NCBI GenBank assembly: GCA_017541265.1
Contig: JAFXZK010000084.1
Coordinates: forward strand, 68,217-128,536
Reading direction: 5' to 3'
Length of the DNA stretch: 60,320 nucleotides
Source: Bacteroidaceae bacterium
GTDB lineage: Bacteria > Bacteroidota > Bacteroidia > Bacteroidales > Bacteroidaceae
Both the position numbers and the translations under genes were made by a program. How positions within the stretch are numbered: the stretch's first letter is position 1; each line of letters opens with the position of its first letter. Below are positions 1 to 6,088 of this stretch, one piece after another. The notes under the pieces were generated by a model. The model saw nothing but the letters and a program-made list of their open reading frames with translations, made no database searches and was not told the origin of the DNA.

Positions 1-98
1 CTACAATCTGGATTGACAATTCAAAACTACTTGTTCTGTTGCAGGTGTTGCGGTTGTTGCGGTTGCCTTCATTCCATATACTTCCATTGATTAACTCT

Positions 99-165
99 CA
101 ATTAGCCCTGTCTAATCGGGGTTTTAGACTTGCCTAATTGCGCACTTAGGCGTGCCTCCCTCGCG
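99..165. repeat. 22-bp-period degenerate palindromic array A
   Basis: About three units aligned at a 22-bp period share the pattern TTAG..TGCCTAATTGCGCAC..TTAGGCGTGCCT. The motif TAGGCGTGCC and its complement recur in the array at 42582-42659. No gene is seen in 1-321 apart from repeats and a promoter. Confidence 0.55.
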
Positions 166-202
166 GCGGCAGGTTTTAGGTCACGCTGAAAGCATTATTT
201 CC

Positions 203-268
203 TTGGATTTTGTCTGTTTTTGACGAATTATTTGTTTGGATTTTGTCTGTTTTTGACGAATTATTTGT
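203..268. repeat. 33-bp tandem duplication
   Basis: Two essentially identical 33-bp copies begin TTGGATTTTGTCTG at 203 and 236, with a 5-bp start of a third copy at 269. Each copy ends in ATTATTTG, which supplies the upstream TTTG box of the promoter for the ATPase gene. Confidence 0.85.
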
Positions 269-295
269 TTGGATAATATATTCTCCGTATCTTTG
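264..295 (+). promoter_or_regulatory. Bacteroidetes-type promoter of the AAA gene
   Basis: TTTG at 264-267, a 20-bp spacer, and TATCTTTG at 288-295 match the known Bacteroidetes consensus TTTG-N17-23-TAnnTTTG. Transcription would start near 302, which favours the ATG at 322 over the TTG at 313. Confidence 0.7.
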
Positions 296-321
296 CAACC
301 AGTTTCAAGAGTTTGACCATT

Positions 322-1707
322 ATGTATTATCCAAGACTCATAGACACATATTTGTCCGAATGGGCTTCGCGCACGACGCACAAGCCCCTGCTTCTTCGCG
401 GTGCCAGACAAGTGGGCAAGTCGTCTGCCGCACGTCACTTGGGAGAGAGTTTCGAAAGTTTTGTAGAGATAAACTTTGAGAAGCAGTATGCCTATGGCAA
501 CTTGTTTCAAAGCGGAGATATTGATGTGAAAAGGATTGTCTCGCAGATAGCCGCTCTGACAGGAAAGCAAATTAAGCCTGGCGAAACGCTTTTGTTTCTT
601 GACGAGATACAAATGTGTCCCGAAGCGATTATGTCCTTGCGCTTTTTCAAAGAGGATATGCCCGATTTGCACGTCATAGCCGCAGGCTCGCTTCTGGAGT
701 TTGCGCTTGAAGAACTTCCCACATTCGGTGTTGGGCGCATACATTCTATGTTCATCTTCCCAATGACCTTCGACGAGTTCCTTATGGCAAACGGTGAGAA
801 TCTTTTGTTGGCAGCTCGTAAGATGTCGTCTTCCTCCCATCCACTTCCTTTGTCCCTATACAACAAACTGACAGAACTGTTGAGAACTTATATGCTTGTC
901 GGAGGTATGCCGGAAGCCGTTAGCAAATGGGTGGAGACACACGACTATCTTGCCTGTCAGGAAGTTCAGGACGACATTGTGGTAACGTATGAAGACGACT
1001 TCCCAAAATACAGAAAGAAAGTTGACCCGACGCTGCTTCGGCTGACCATGCGGAGTGCAGCGGTGCAGGCTACCCGTAAATTTGTCTATTCAGAGGTTGG
1101 AGGCGGCTATAAGTCCACAGACGTTAAGGAAGCTCTGGAATTGCTCACCCAAGCAGGGATATTGATACCAGTAACACATACAGCCGCCAACGGATTGCCA
1201 TTAGGAAGCGAAGCCGATACGTCATACCGTAAGATGCTGCTTCTTGATACAGGACTGATGCTTCGTCTGCTGAACATGACGACTGGCGATATTTCCGAAT
1301 TGATGGAGCACATACTGACAAGCGATGTCTCAGACCTTGCCAACAAAGGACCTATGGCGGAAACGATTGCCGGACTTGAACTGCTGCATTATCGTACACC
1401 AAACATCCGACATGAACTATACTATTGGCAACGTCAGGCAAAAAACTCGCAGGCAGAGGTGGATTACATTTCAAGCTACCGCCAGACTGTGCTGCCCATA
1501 GAAGTGAAGGCTGGCACACAGGGCGGAATGAAAAGCCTCTGGATGTTCATGCGCGAGAAGAAGCTCACAAGCGCTGTTAGATGCTCCTTAGAGAACTTCG
1601 GGACTTTTGACTATGAGGACAAAGACGACGGCGGAACCATTCGCCATGTACAGATATGCCCCCTGTATGCCATTTCCCAATTGGAAGCACTGTTCAGAGT
1701 GCCATGA
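322..1707 (+). CDS. AAA ATPase with DUF4143 (AAA_14/DUF4143 family)
   Basis: The 461-residue protein has a Walker A motif GARQVGKS at residues 27-34 and a Walker B motif LLFLDEIQ at 90-97, followed by the DUF4143 region. Its C-terminus carries EVDYI and, a few residues on, PIEVKAG, resembling the PD-(D/E)xK-like nuclease core common in this family. Biological role in the family is not established; members are abundant, mobile accessory genes in Bacteroidetes and archaea. The ATG at 322 lies 26 bases after the TATCTTTG box, while the alternative TTG at 313 lies nearly at the expected transcript start. The gene stands alone and converges on the peptide-modification operon, whose last stop is 20 bp away. 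Confidence 0.9.
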   Translation: MYYPRLIDTYLSEWASRTTHKPLLLRGARQVGKSSAARHLGESFESFVEINFEKQYAYGNLFQSGDIDVKRIVSQIAALTGKQIKPGETLLFLDEIQMCPEAIMSLRFFKEDMPDLHVIAAGSLLEFALEELPTFGVGRIHSMFIFPMTFDEFLMANGENLLLAARKMSSSSHPLPLSLYNKLTELLRTYMLVGGMPEAVSKWVETHDYLACQEVQDDIVVTYEDDFPKYRKKVDPTLLRLTMRSAAVQATRKFVYSEVGGGYKSTDVKEALELLTQAGILIPVTHTAANGLPLGSEADTSYRKMLLLDTGLMLRLLNMTTGDISELMEHILTSDVSDLANKGPMAETIAGLELLHYRTPNIRHELYYWQRQAKNSQAEVDYISSYRQTVLPIEVKAGTQGGMKSLWMFMREKKLTSAVRCSLENFGTFDYEDKDDGGTIRHVQICPLYAISQLEALFRVP

Positions 1708-1727
1708 GGCAAATGCTAATCCAACTT

Positions 1728-2009
1728 TTAGGCTAGTACAAGCAGTATCTCGCAGGTGTCGAAGTTAATCTCCCAGTTGCCGCCTTCGGCAGATTCCCAT
1801 TTATATTTCTCTGCCATACGGTCCCACCAATTTTGGAACTTCCTGCCAGTTTCGCCCATGTCTTTCACAAGCTTCTCGTACAGCTCAGCATTATCTGCTG
1901 TCAGAATCTTTGCCAGTTCGTTCAGTCCGTTGCGACGTTCGAAAAGTGTCTGTATCTCTGCACGTTCTTCGGGTGTCACTTGCCCTACAGTTTTCTTTGT
2001 CATTGCCAT
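1728..2009 (-). CDS. CXXX repeat peptide modification system protein
   Basis: A 93-residue, signal-less protein beginning MAMTKKTVGQVTPEERAEIQ. I recognise the pattern (KTVGxVTPEER, LFERRNGL, KFQNWWDxMAEKYKW, GGNWEIxFDTCEI) as the small accessory family that accompanies CXXX-repeat peptide maturases in Bacteroidetes. Its biochemical role is unknown; size and charge would fit a peptide-binding or chaperone role, but that is inference. It starts inside the 3' end of the maturase gene (10-bp overlap), so it is the last gene of the four-gene minus-strand operon. A second in-frame ATG lies two codons downstream and could be the true start. Confidence 0.8.
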   Translation of the reverse strand: MAMTKKTVGQVTPEERAEIQTLFERRNGLNELAKILTADNAELYEKLVKDMGETGRKFQNWWDRMAEKYKWESAEGGNWEINFDTCEILLVLA

Positions 2010-2953
2010 GTGTCTCTTTTGTCAAAGGGATCTAAATAATCTATCTCTTTAATATCCTCCTGCTCAGGCAGGAAGGTTCCGTGCTTGCGAATGTTGTTGA
2101 GCAACTCTCGGCTGGCATTGCGCTCTAAGTGAGCCAACACACATTGCTCGTGCGACGGGGTGTTCACTTCAAGTGTCGTCTTGCGGTTGAGCCAGATGCA
2201 GCGTTTGCATTGGTAAGCATCACAATGGCGGCAGATGGGCGCATATTCCAGTTTGTAGAGTTGCTTGTTCTTGATATCGAGTCCGTTCTCAAGGTCGCCG
2301 ATGCTATCTGACTCGTCTTCATAGAAGAAGGCAGGGCAGACATAGAACTTCCCATTGGGCGCAAGCGTGATGGTCGTGTCACCAGCTCCGCAATTATTCA
2401 TCTTCTGGAGCATCATGCGGTCGGTGAGGAGGTTCAGTTGAGGAGCCTTCCCTTCGACATACAGCTTCTCTATATGTTTTGCAAGAGCACTTAGCAGTTG
2501 CTTGTACTTTTCGAAGTCCTCATCTGTAAATGTCTCTACATCTGTTAAAACGACATTCAGCCTTGGCACATTCTCCAAAGCACAAACGATGTCTGCTTCG
2601 CTATTGAAGAGGTTCTGCTTGTCGGTTCTCCACACGACAGGCACTTCTGCTTTGATGTCCTTGATGCTTTCTGTCACCCATACATCAGCATCCATTCTCC
2701 CCTCCTTCAGGAGGGACTGGGGGAGGCTCTTTATCTTCGAGTGGTCAATGCTTTCTATCACTTCCGCATATTCCTTGGAAAGTTCTTTGTCAGGATAAAC
2801 ATACTGAATCATCAGGTTCTCCATCATGCCGAAGCGGATGCCTTGCCTTAATGTTTCAAGCGGCATCAAGCCCCCTCCCCGCTCCCCCTTTGGGGGAGTG
2901 CTACAGAACGAAACACTCTCTTTGTCTAATAATATAATAAGGTATTGCAGCAT
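2000..2953 (-). CDS. CXXX repeat peptide maturase (SPASM-like, no radical SAM core)
   Basis: This 317-residue protein lacks the CxxxCxxC radical SAM motif but has a SPASM-like cysteine region in its second half: NNCGAG, then FYVCPAFF, then CRHCDAYQCKRC and a final HEQC. Such a layout suggests auxiliary Fe-S clusters. I recognise it as the partner maturase seen next to CXXX-repeat radical SAM enzymes; the exact reaction is unknown. It begins 5 bp after the radical SAM stop and overlaps the next gene by 10 bp, so translation is probably coupled. Two stretches look like in-frame insertions of G/C-rich palindromic repeats: residues 18-30 ([16 protein letters not shown] 2868-2902) and residues 76-87 (SLPQSLLKEGRM, DNA 2698-2726). 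Confidence 0.8.
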   Translation of the reverse strand: MLQYLIILLDKESVSFCSTPPKGERGGGLMPLETLRQGIRFGMMENLMIQYVYPDKELSKEYAEVIESIDHSKIKSLPQSLLKEGRMDADVWVTESIKDIKAEVPVVWRTDKQNLFNSEADIVCALENVPRLNVVLTDVETFTDEDFEKYKQLLSALAKHIEKLYVEGKAPQLNLLTDRMMLQKMNNCGAGDTTITLAPNGKFYVCPAFFYEDESDSIGDLENGLDIKNKQLYKLEYAPICRHCDAYQCKRCIWLNRKTTLEVNTPSHEQCVLAHLERNASRELLNNIRKHGTFLPEQEDIKEIDYLDPFDKRDTWQ

Positions 2954-2958
2954 GGCGG

Positions 2959-4164
2959 TCAGCAGATTTCAGGTTTAACTTCGCATTTATTCTTTTCGAA
3001 CTCTTCGCGCTCACCTTCCAATTCCAGTTTACGATAGAGCTTGTTCCAATAGTAGTTGTTGGCACGGACGCGAGCCTTGTGCATCTTGCAGATAGCTGTT
3101 GCACGCTGATAGATGGTGTTCGTCTCTGCTGCATCATAATTCTCCCCTTGACACCAGGCACAGCCGCTTGCCACCTCGCAGTCAATGCATTCCTTCGGGC
3201 TTTGTGTTATTCGGTCGAGTGTTAGGAAGGGACGTAGCTTATTCTTGTCAATGCCATCGTAGATGTTGCCAATAATGATAGGTTTCTTGCTTCGAAGCGA
3301 ATATCCTGCAAAACGCATACAAGGATAGAAATTACCTGTCGCATCAATAGCTAGCATTTGGCCTGCTCCGCACCAAGTAGTGTTTTGCGTTTTCGGATTA
3401 AGCGGTTTTCCTATTGTTTCGAGGAAGAAAGAACAATTATGATTTTTATAGTATCCTTTGCAAATAATTACATCTGCCAATGAAAGTAATTGTTCTTCAA
3501 AAAGTATATCATCTCCATCTTTCCATACATCTTCAAATACACAATTAATATGAATATCCTTTATCCCCAATTTATATAGATGTAATACACTTTCTATAAT
3601 ATATGGAATATCCGGACTACTTATCGTTACTTTCGTTCCTGCATTTTTGAATTGTTTAAGATAAAGAGGAATATTTTTTACTACGTCATCATAGGAACCT
3701 TTGCCATCTTTCCCTTTATAGATTCTATTTAAATCATGCTTCTTTTTAGTACCATCAATAGTGATACCTATACTTAGGTGTTCCTGATTCTTTTTAATGA
3801 AATTTTGCACCTTTTCTGTATGGTAATTTATGCCATTGGTAGAGAAAGAAAAACGATAAGAGTTAAACCAATGATGATTCCGTCGGTACATCTCTGTTTT
3901 TATATAGTCACAAATCTTATCAATTAGGTCTATCTCTAAAAAAGGCTCCCCTCCAATAAAATCCCAAGTTACACTTTCCTCACGAAACTCCTGTTCGTTA
4001 TTGAGAACATAGTCTATAGCCTGTTTCGCAATTTCCCAAGTCATTCGCTCTTTTGAGTTCTTCCCAACAAGATAACAATATTTGCAGGCTAATTGGCAAT
4101 CTTTCGTAACTATGAATATTATATTTTTGTTTTTCCCTGTTTGAACTTTAGTATTTTGATTCAT
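2959..4164 (-). CDS. Radical SAM/SPASM peptide maturase, CXXX-repeat target family
   Basis: A 401-residue radical SAM enzyme. C23, C27 and C30 form the CxxxCxxC motif (DCQLACKYC) that binds the SAM-cleaving 4Fe-4S cluster, followed by IGGEPFLE, the SAM-binding GGE motif. The C-terminal SPASM domain has CGAGQ, FYPCMRF, CIDCEVASGCAWCQGENY and a final C, consistent with auxiliary clusters. Family knowledge assigns such enzymes to modification of ribosomal peptides with CXXX repeats; thioether or C-C crosslinking is plausible but not shown. The ATG at 4164 is preferred, since the reading frame upstream offers only a TTG. The gene follows the precursor with a strong hairpin between, and is AT-richer in its first two thirds than its neighbours. 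Confidence 0.85.
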   Translation of the reverse strand: MNQNTKVQTGKNKNIIFIVTKDCQLACKYCYLVGKNSKERMTWEIAKQAIDYVLNNEQEFREESVTWDFIGGEPFLEIDLIDKICDYIKTEMYRRNHHWFNSYRFSFSTNGINYHTEKVQNFIKKNQEHLSIGITIDGTKKKHDLNRIYKGKDGKGSYDDVVKNIPLYLKQFKNAGTKVTISSPDIPYIIESVLHLYKLGIKDIHINCVFEDVWKDGDDILFEEQLLSLADVIICKGYYKNHNCSFFLETIGKPLNPKTQNTTWCGAGQMLAIDATGNFYPCMRFAGYSLRSKKPIIIGNIYDGIDKNKLRPFLTLDRITQSPKECIDCEVASGCAWCQGENYDAAETNTIYQRATAICKMHKARVRANNYYWNKLYRKLELEGEREEFEKNKCEVKPEIC

Positions 4165-4196
4165 AGAAATTACATAAAAAATGAGAAACAAGTGGT

Positions 4197-4222
4197 GTCA
4201 TTGAGGGAATTCCCTCAATGAC
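4197..4222 (-). promoter_or_regulatory. Perfect intercistronic palindrome between precursor and radical SAM genes
   Basis: A 26-bp perfect palindrome with half-site GTCATTGAGGGAA sits 8 bp after the precursor stop and 32 bp before the maturase ATG. It lacks a T-run, so it looks more like an mRNA stabiliser, processing site or partial terminator. Such a site would let the precursor be made in excess of the enzymes. Confidence 0.65.
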
Positions 4223-4230
4223 ATTCTAAC

Positions 4231-4494
4231 TTACCAAGCTCTCCACTTACATGCATCTACATAACAATCATCATCACATGTTCCTGAACATGAATTACGG
4301 CATGTCCCAGTGCATCCTGTAGAACAGCTACCAGAACAATCTCGACACCCGATATCATCGCCATCTTTTTTACATGAAGACAAGATCGTTAAGCCCAGCG
4401 ACGTGAATGCCAAAATAGGTAATGCCCCTTTTGCTGCATTCTTGAAAAACTCCCTTCGCGATTGGAGTCCTTCGTTCTTTTCGTTTTCCTTCAT
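4231..4494 (-). CDS. CXXX-repeat peptide precursor with Tat/lipobox leader
   Basis: An 87-residue precursor. Residues 12-17 (SRREFF) form a twin-arginine motif, followed by a hydrophobic stretch to residue 40 and a lipobox LSSC with Cys41. The core, residues 50-82, has Cys at 50, 53, 57, 61, 65, 69, 73, 77 and 82: seven of these are spaced exactly four apart, giving C-SGS-C-STG-C-TGT-C-RNS-C-SGT-C-DDD-C. The peptide ends in KWRAW. This matches the known target type of CXXX-repeat maturases, encoded directly downstream. The leader suggests export by Tat after cytoplasmic modification and lipid anchoring at Cys41; this is inference. The mature activity is unknown. Confidence 0.85.
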   Translation of the reverse strand: MKENEKNEGLQSRREFFKNAAKGALPILAFTSLGLTILSSCKKDGDDIGCRDCSGSCSTGCTGTCRNSCSGTCDDDCYVDACKWRAW

Positions 4495-4563
4495 AACATT
4501 AGAAGTTTTAGTACCTATGAACTCCCACAGTCGGCGTGAATAATGATGTTAAGGTCTGGAAAC

Positions 4564-4601
4564 AAAAAAGGCATGGGAGTTACTACTTCTCGCCCATCCC
4601 C
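4564..4601 (-). terminator. Intrinsic terminator at the end of the leader RNA, with a possible competing pairing
   Basis: On the minus strand GGGGATGGGC..GTAACTCCCATGCC forms a hairpin followed by six Ts (4564-4569). The hairpin segment AACTCCCA (complement of 4574-4581) can instead pair with TGGGAGTT encoded at 4520-4527 downstream, which is what a termination switch would need. Confidence 0.7.
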
Positions 4602-4904
4602 AACTTCAGGCTCTCGCATTGCCTCACTTCAAGGATAAGCAACGCAGCCAGCCCACGCCAAGTGATTATATAGGCAACATTACGCTATACATATATTATA
4701 TAGCTCATGCTGGGATATAATCCACCCACGCAGACGTCCCGTTGCATTATCTTCTGTGAAGTGATTCAAACTTGCGAGATTTGAAGTCGCAGAATGATAA
4801 CGTTCGTAAACGCCTTTTCCCTTTGGCTGTCCTTACAAACGGTGTTCTCAGCCGCAGAATTCCATTAAGATTTTGGCCCGCCTTGCCACAAAAGGCTAGC
4901 TTGG
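4564..4904 (-). ncRNA. Structured leader or small RNA upstream of the CXXX peptide operon
   Basis: No ORF explains this stretch, but read on the minus strand it has a promoter directly upstream, many local inverted repeats and a terminator at its end. Helices visible include GCCTT/AAGGC, GGCTG/CAGCC, CTTCAAA/TTTGAA, GCTATA/TATAGC and GCGTTGC/GGCAATGC nested in GGCT/AGCC. It lacks the hallmark sequences of tmRNA, RNase P RNA or the TPP and cobalamin riboswitches. It could be a free small RNA or a cis-acting leader controlling the peptide operon 70 bp downstream. I could not assign a family. Confidence 0.6.
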
Positions 4905-4910
4905 TCGATG

Positions 4911-4940
4911 CAAAGTTACAAAAAAATGTAATACGACAAA
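4911..4940 (-). promoter_or_regulatory. Promoter of the leader RNA and peptide operon
   Basis: Minus-strand TAACTTTG (4911-4918) with TTTG (4937-4940) 18 bp upstream. It is the only good Bacteroidetes-type promoter seen before the precursor gene, so the operon may depend on read-through of the 4564-4601 terminator. Confidence 0.65.
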
Positions 4941-5047
4941 AACTTTAGGGGAGAAAAATGTTTCCCCCCTTTGTTTTTCTTGTTTTTGAATAAGGATTGT
5001 AGATTATGCCATACCATGGAGATGGAACTGAACAAAGTTCCAAGCCA

Positions 5048-6052
5048 CTATTGGTCGAAGGCGTTCAGGAGGCGTTCTTTCTCGGCCTGGGTGATGGGAA
5101 TGATTGTGCCGTGGCGTGGGGTGAACTTGCCCTTTGTTTCCGTGTTCTGCACGAACTGGAAGGTCTTCAGGTCTTCCGAGCGACAGAACTGGTAGTGGTG
5201 GTTGCCGTAGCAGTCGTACATGATAATCCAGCTCTTGCCGTCGATGGTCTTGCACACGCCGACGCCCTCCACGGCCTCCTTCGTCTGCTCCACATTGCCC
5301 TCCAGCATCTGCCATTTGTCGGTCAGCTGCTTGGCGACAGCCTGGTAGATGCCACGACCGGACTCCTGCTTGTAGAAGAGGTGGTAGAGCTGGTCGGCCT
5401 CGTTAAAGACAATGTCGCCATCGATGGTGGCGTTGCCGGCATCAAAGAGCCACTTGGGTTCGCCCTCCAAGTCGGTGAAGTCCTTGTTGGCGTACTGGTA
5501 GTAGATTTTGTCGTATGAGTCGCTGTCGCTGGTACGCAGGGAATAGAACACCATGTATTTCTTTGCCTTGTGGTCGTAGATGGTCTCGGGTGCCCAGACG
5601 CGGATGACGTTCTTCCATGTCTTCGTGTAGCGCGTTGGGAAGTTGACGGTCGAGTGCTGCCAGTGGACGAGGTCGGTCGATTTCAGCAGCACGATGCCTC
5701 GGTTGCTGGCCCATCCCAGTGATGAGCGCATATCGGTGCAGACCATGTAGAACGTCTTGCCGTCCTCGCACCGCAGGATATGCGGGTCGCGCACGCATTG
5801 CGTCAGGGCGATGGTGTCGCTCTCGATGACAGGTCGCCCGCCGTTCAGTGGCGTGTAGTTGTAGCCGTCGTCGCTCAGGGCGTAACATATCTGCTCGTCC
5901 TCGGGGGCGTTGCTATTGAAATACGTGAACAGGTAGGCCACCATCTCGCCGGAGGGCTTGGCCTTGCCGGAGGCAGACTTCTTGCTGCCTGCCGCCATCG
6001 TAGTCGACAGCAAACACAGTGCTGTCAGAATCAGGAACAATTTAGATTTCAT
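5048..6052 (-). CDS. GH43-like glycoside hydrolase
   Basis: A 334-residue protein with a signal peptide (MKSKLFLILTALCLLSTTMAA) and a five-bladed beta-propeller look: repeated WxxxxxDLVHW/EDLKTF and IYDHKAKKYMVFYS type blade motifs. VRDPHIL offers the catalytic-base Asp pattern, RVWAPET a conserved second motif, and IDGDIV/EGVGVCK later acidic residues. GH43 and related clans remove arabinose, xylose or galactose side groups; the specificity here cannot be told. It starts 36 bp after the sulfatase stop, so both are probably one transcript acting on a sulfated or decorated glycan in the periplasm or outside. Confidence 0.7.
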   Translation of the reverse strand: MKSKLFLILTALCLLSTTMAAGSKKSASGKAKPSGEMVAYLFTYFNSNAPEDEQICYALSDDGYNYTPLNGGRPVIESDTIALTQCVRDPHILRCEDGKTFYMVCTDMRSSLGWASNRGIVLLKSTDLVHWQHSTVNFPTRYTKTWKNVIRVWAPETIYDHKAKKYMVFYSLRTSDSDSYDKIYYQYANKDFTDLEGEPKWLFDAGNATIDGDIVFNEADQLYHLFYKQESGRGIYQAVAKQLTDKWQMLEGNVEQTKEAVEGVGVCKTIDGKSWIIMYDCYGNHHYQFCRSEDLKTFQFVQNTETKGKFTPRHGTIIPITQAEKERLLNAFDQ

Positions 6053-6088
6053 ATCAAAGTAAGTAAAAAGGTTAAGTATTCTCGAATC

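Noticed and set aside
181-840. A 219-codon minus-strand ORF opposite the ATPase gene
   Set aside because: It overlaps the promoter and the Walker motifs of a clear gene, contains the 33-bp repeat as protein repeats, and shows no domain features.
4564-4904. Leader RNA considered as tmRNA, RNase P RNA or a TPP/cobalamin riboswitch
   Set aside because: No tRNA-like ends, no tag ORF, no GAGGAAAGTCCGGGC block, and no TPP or B12 core sequence was found.
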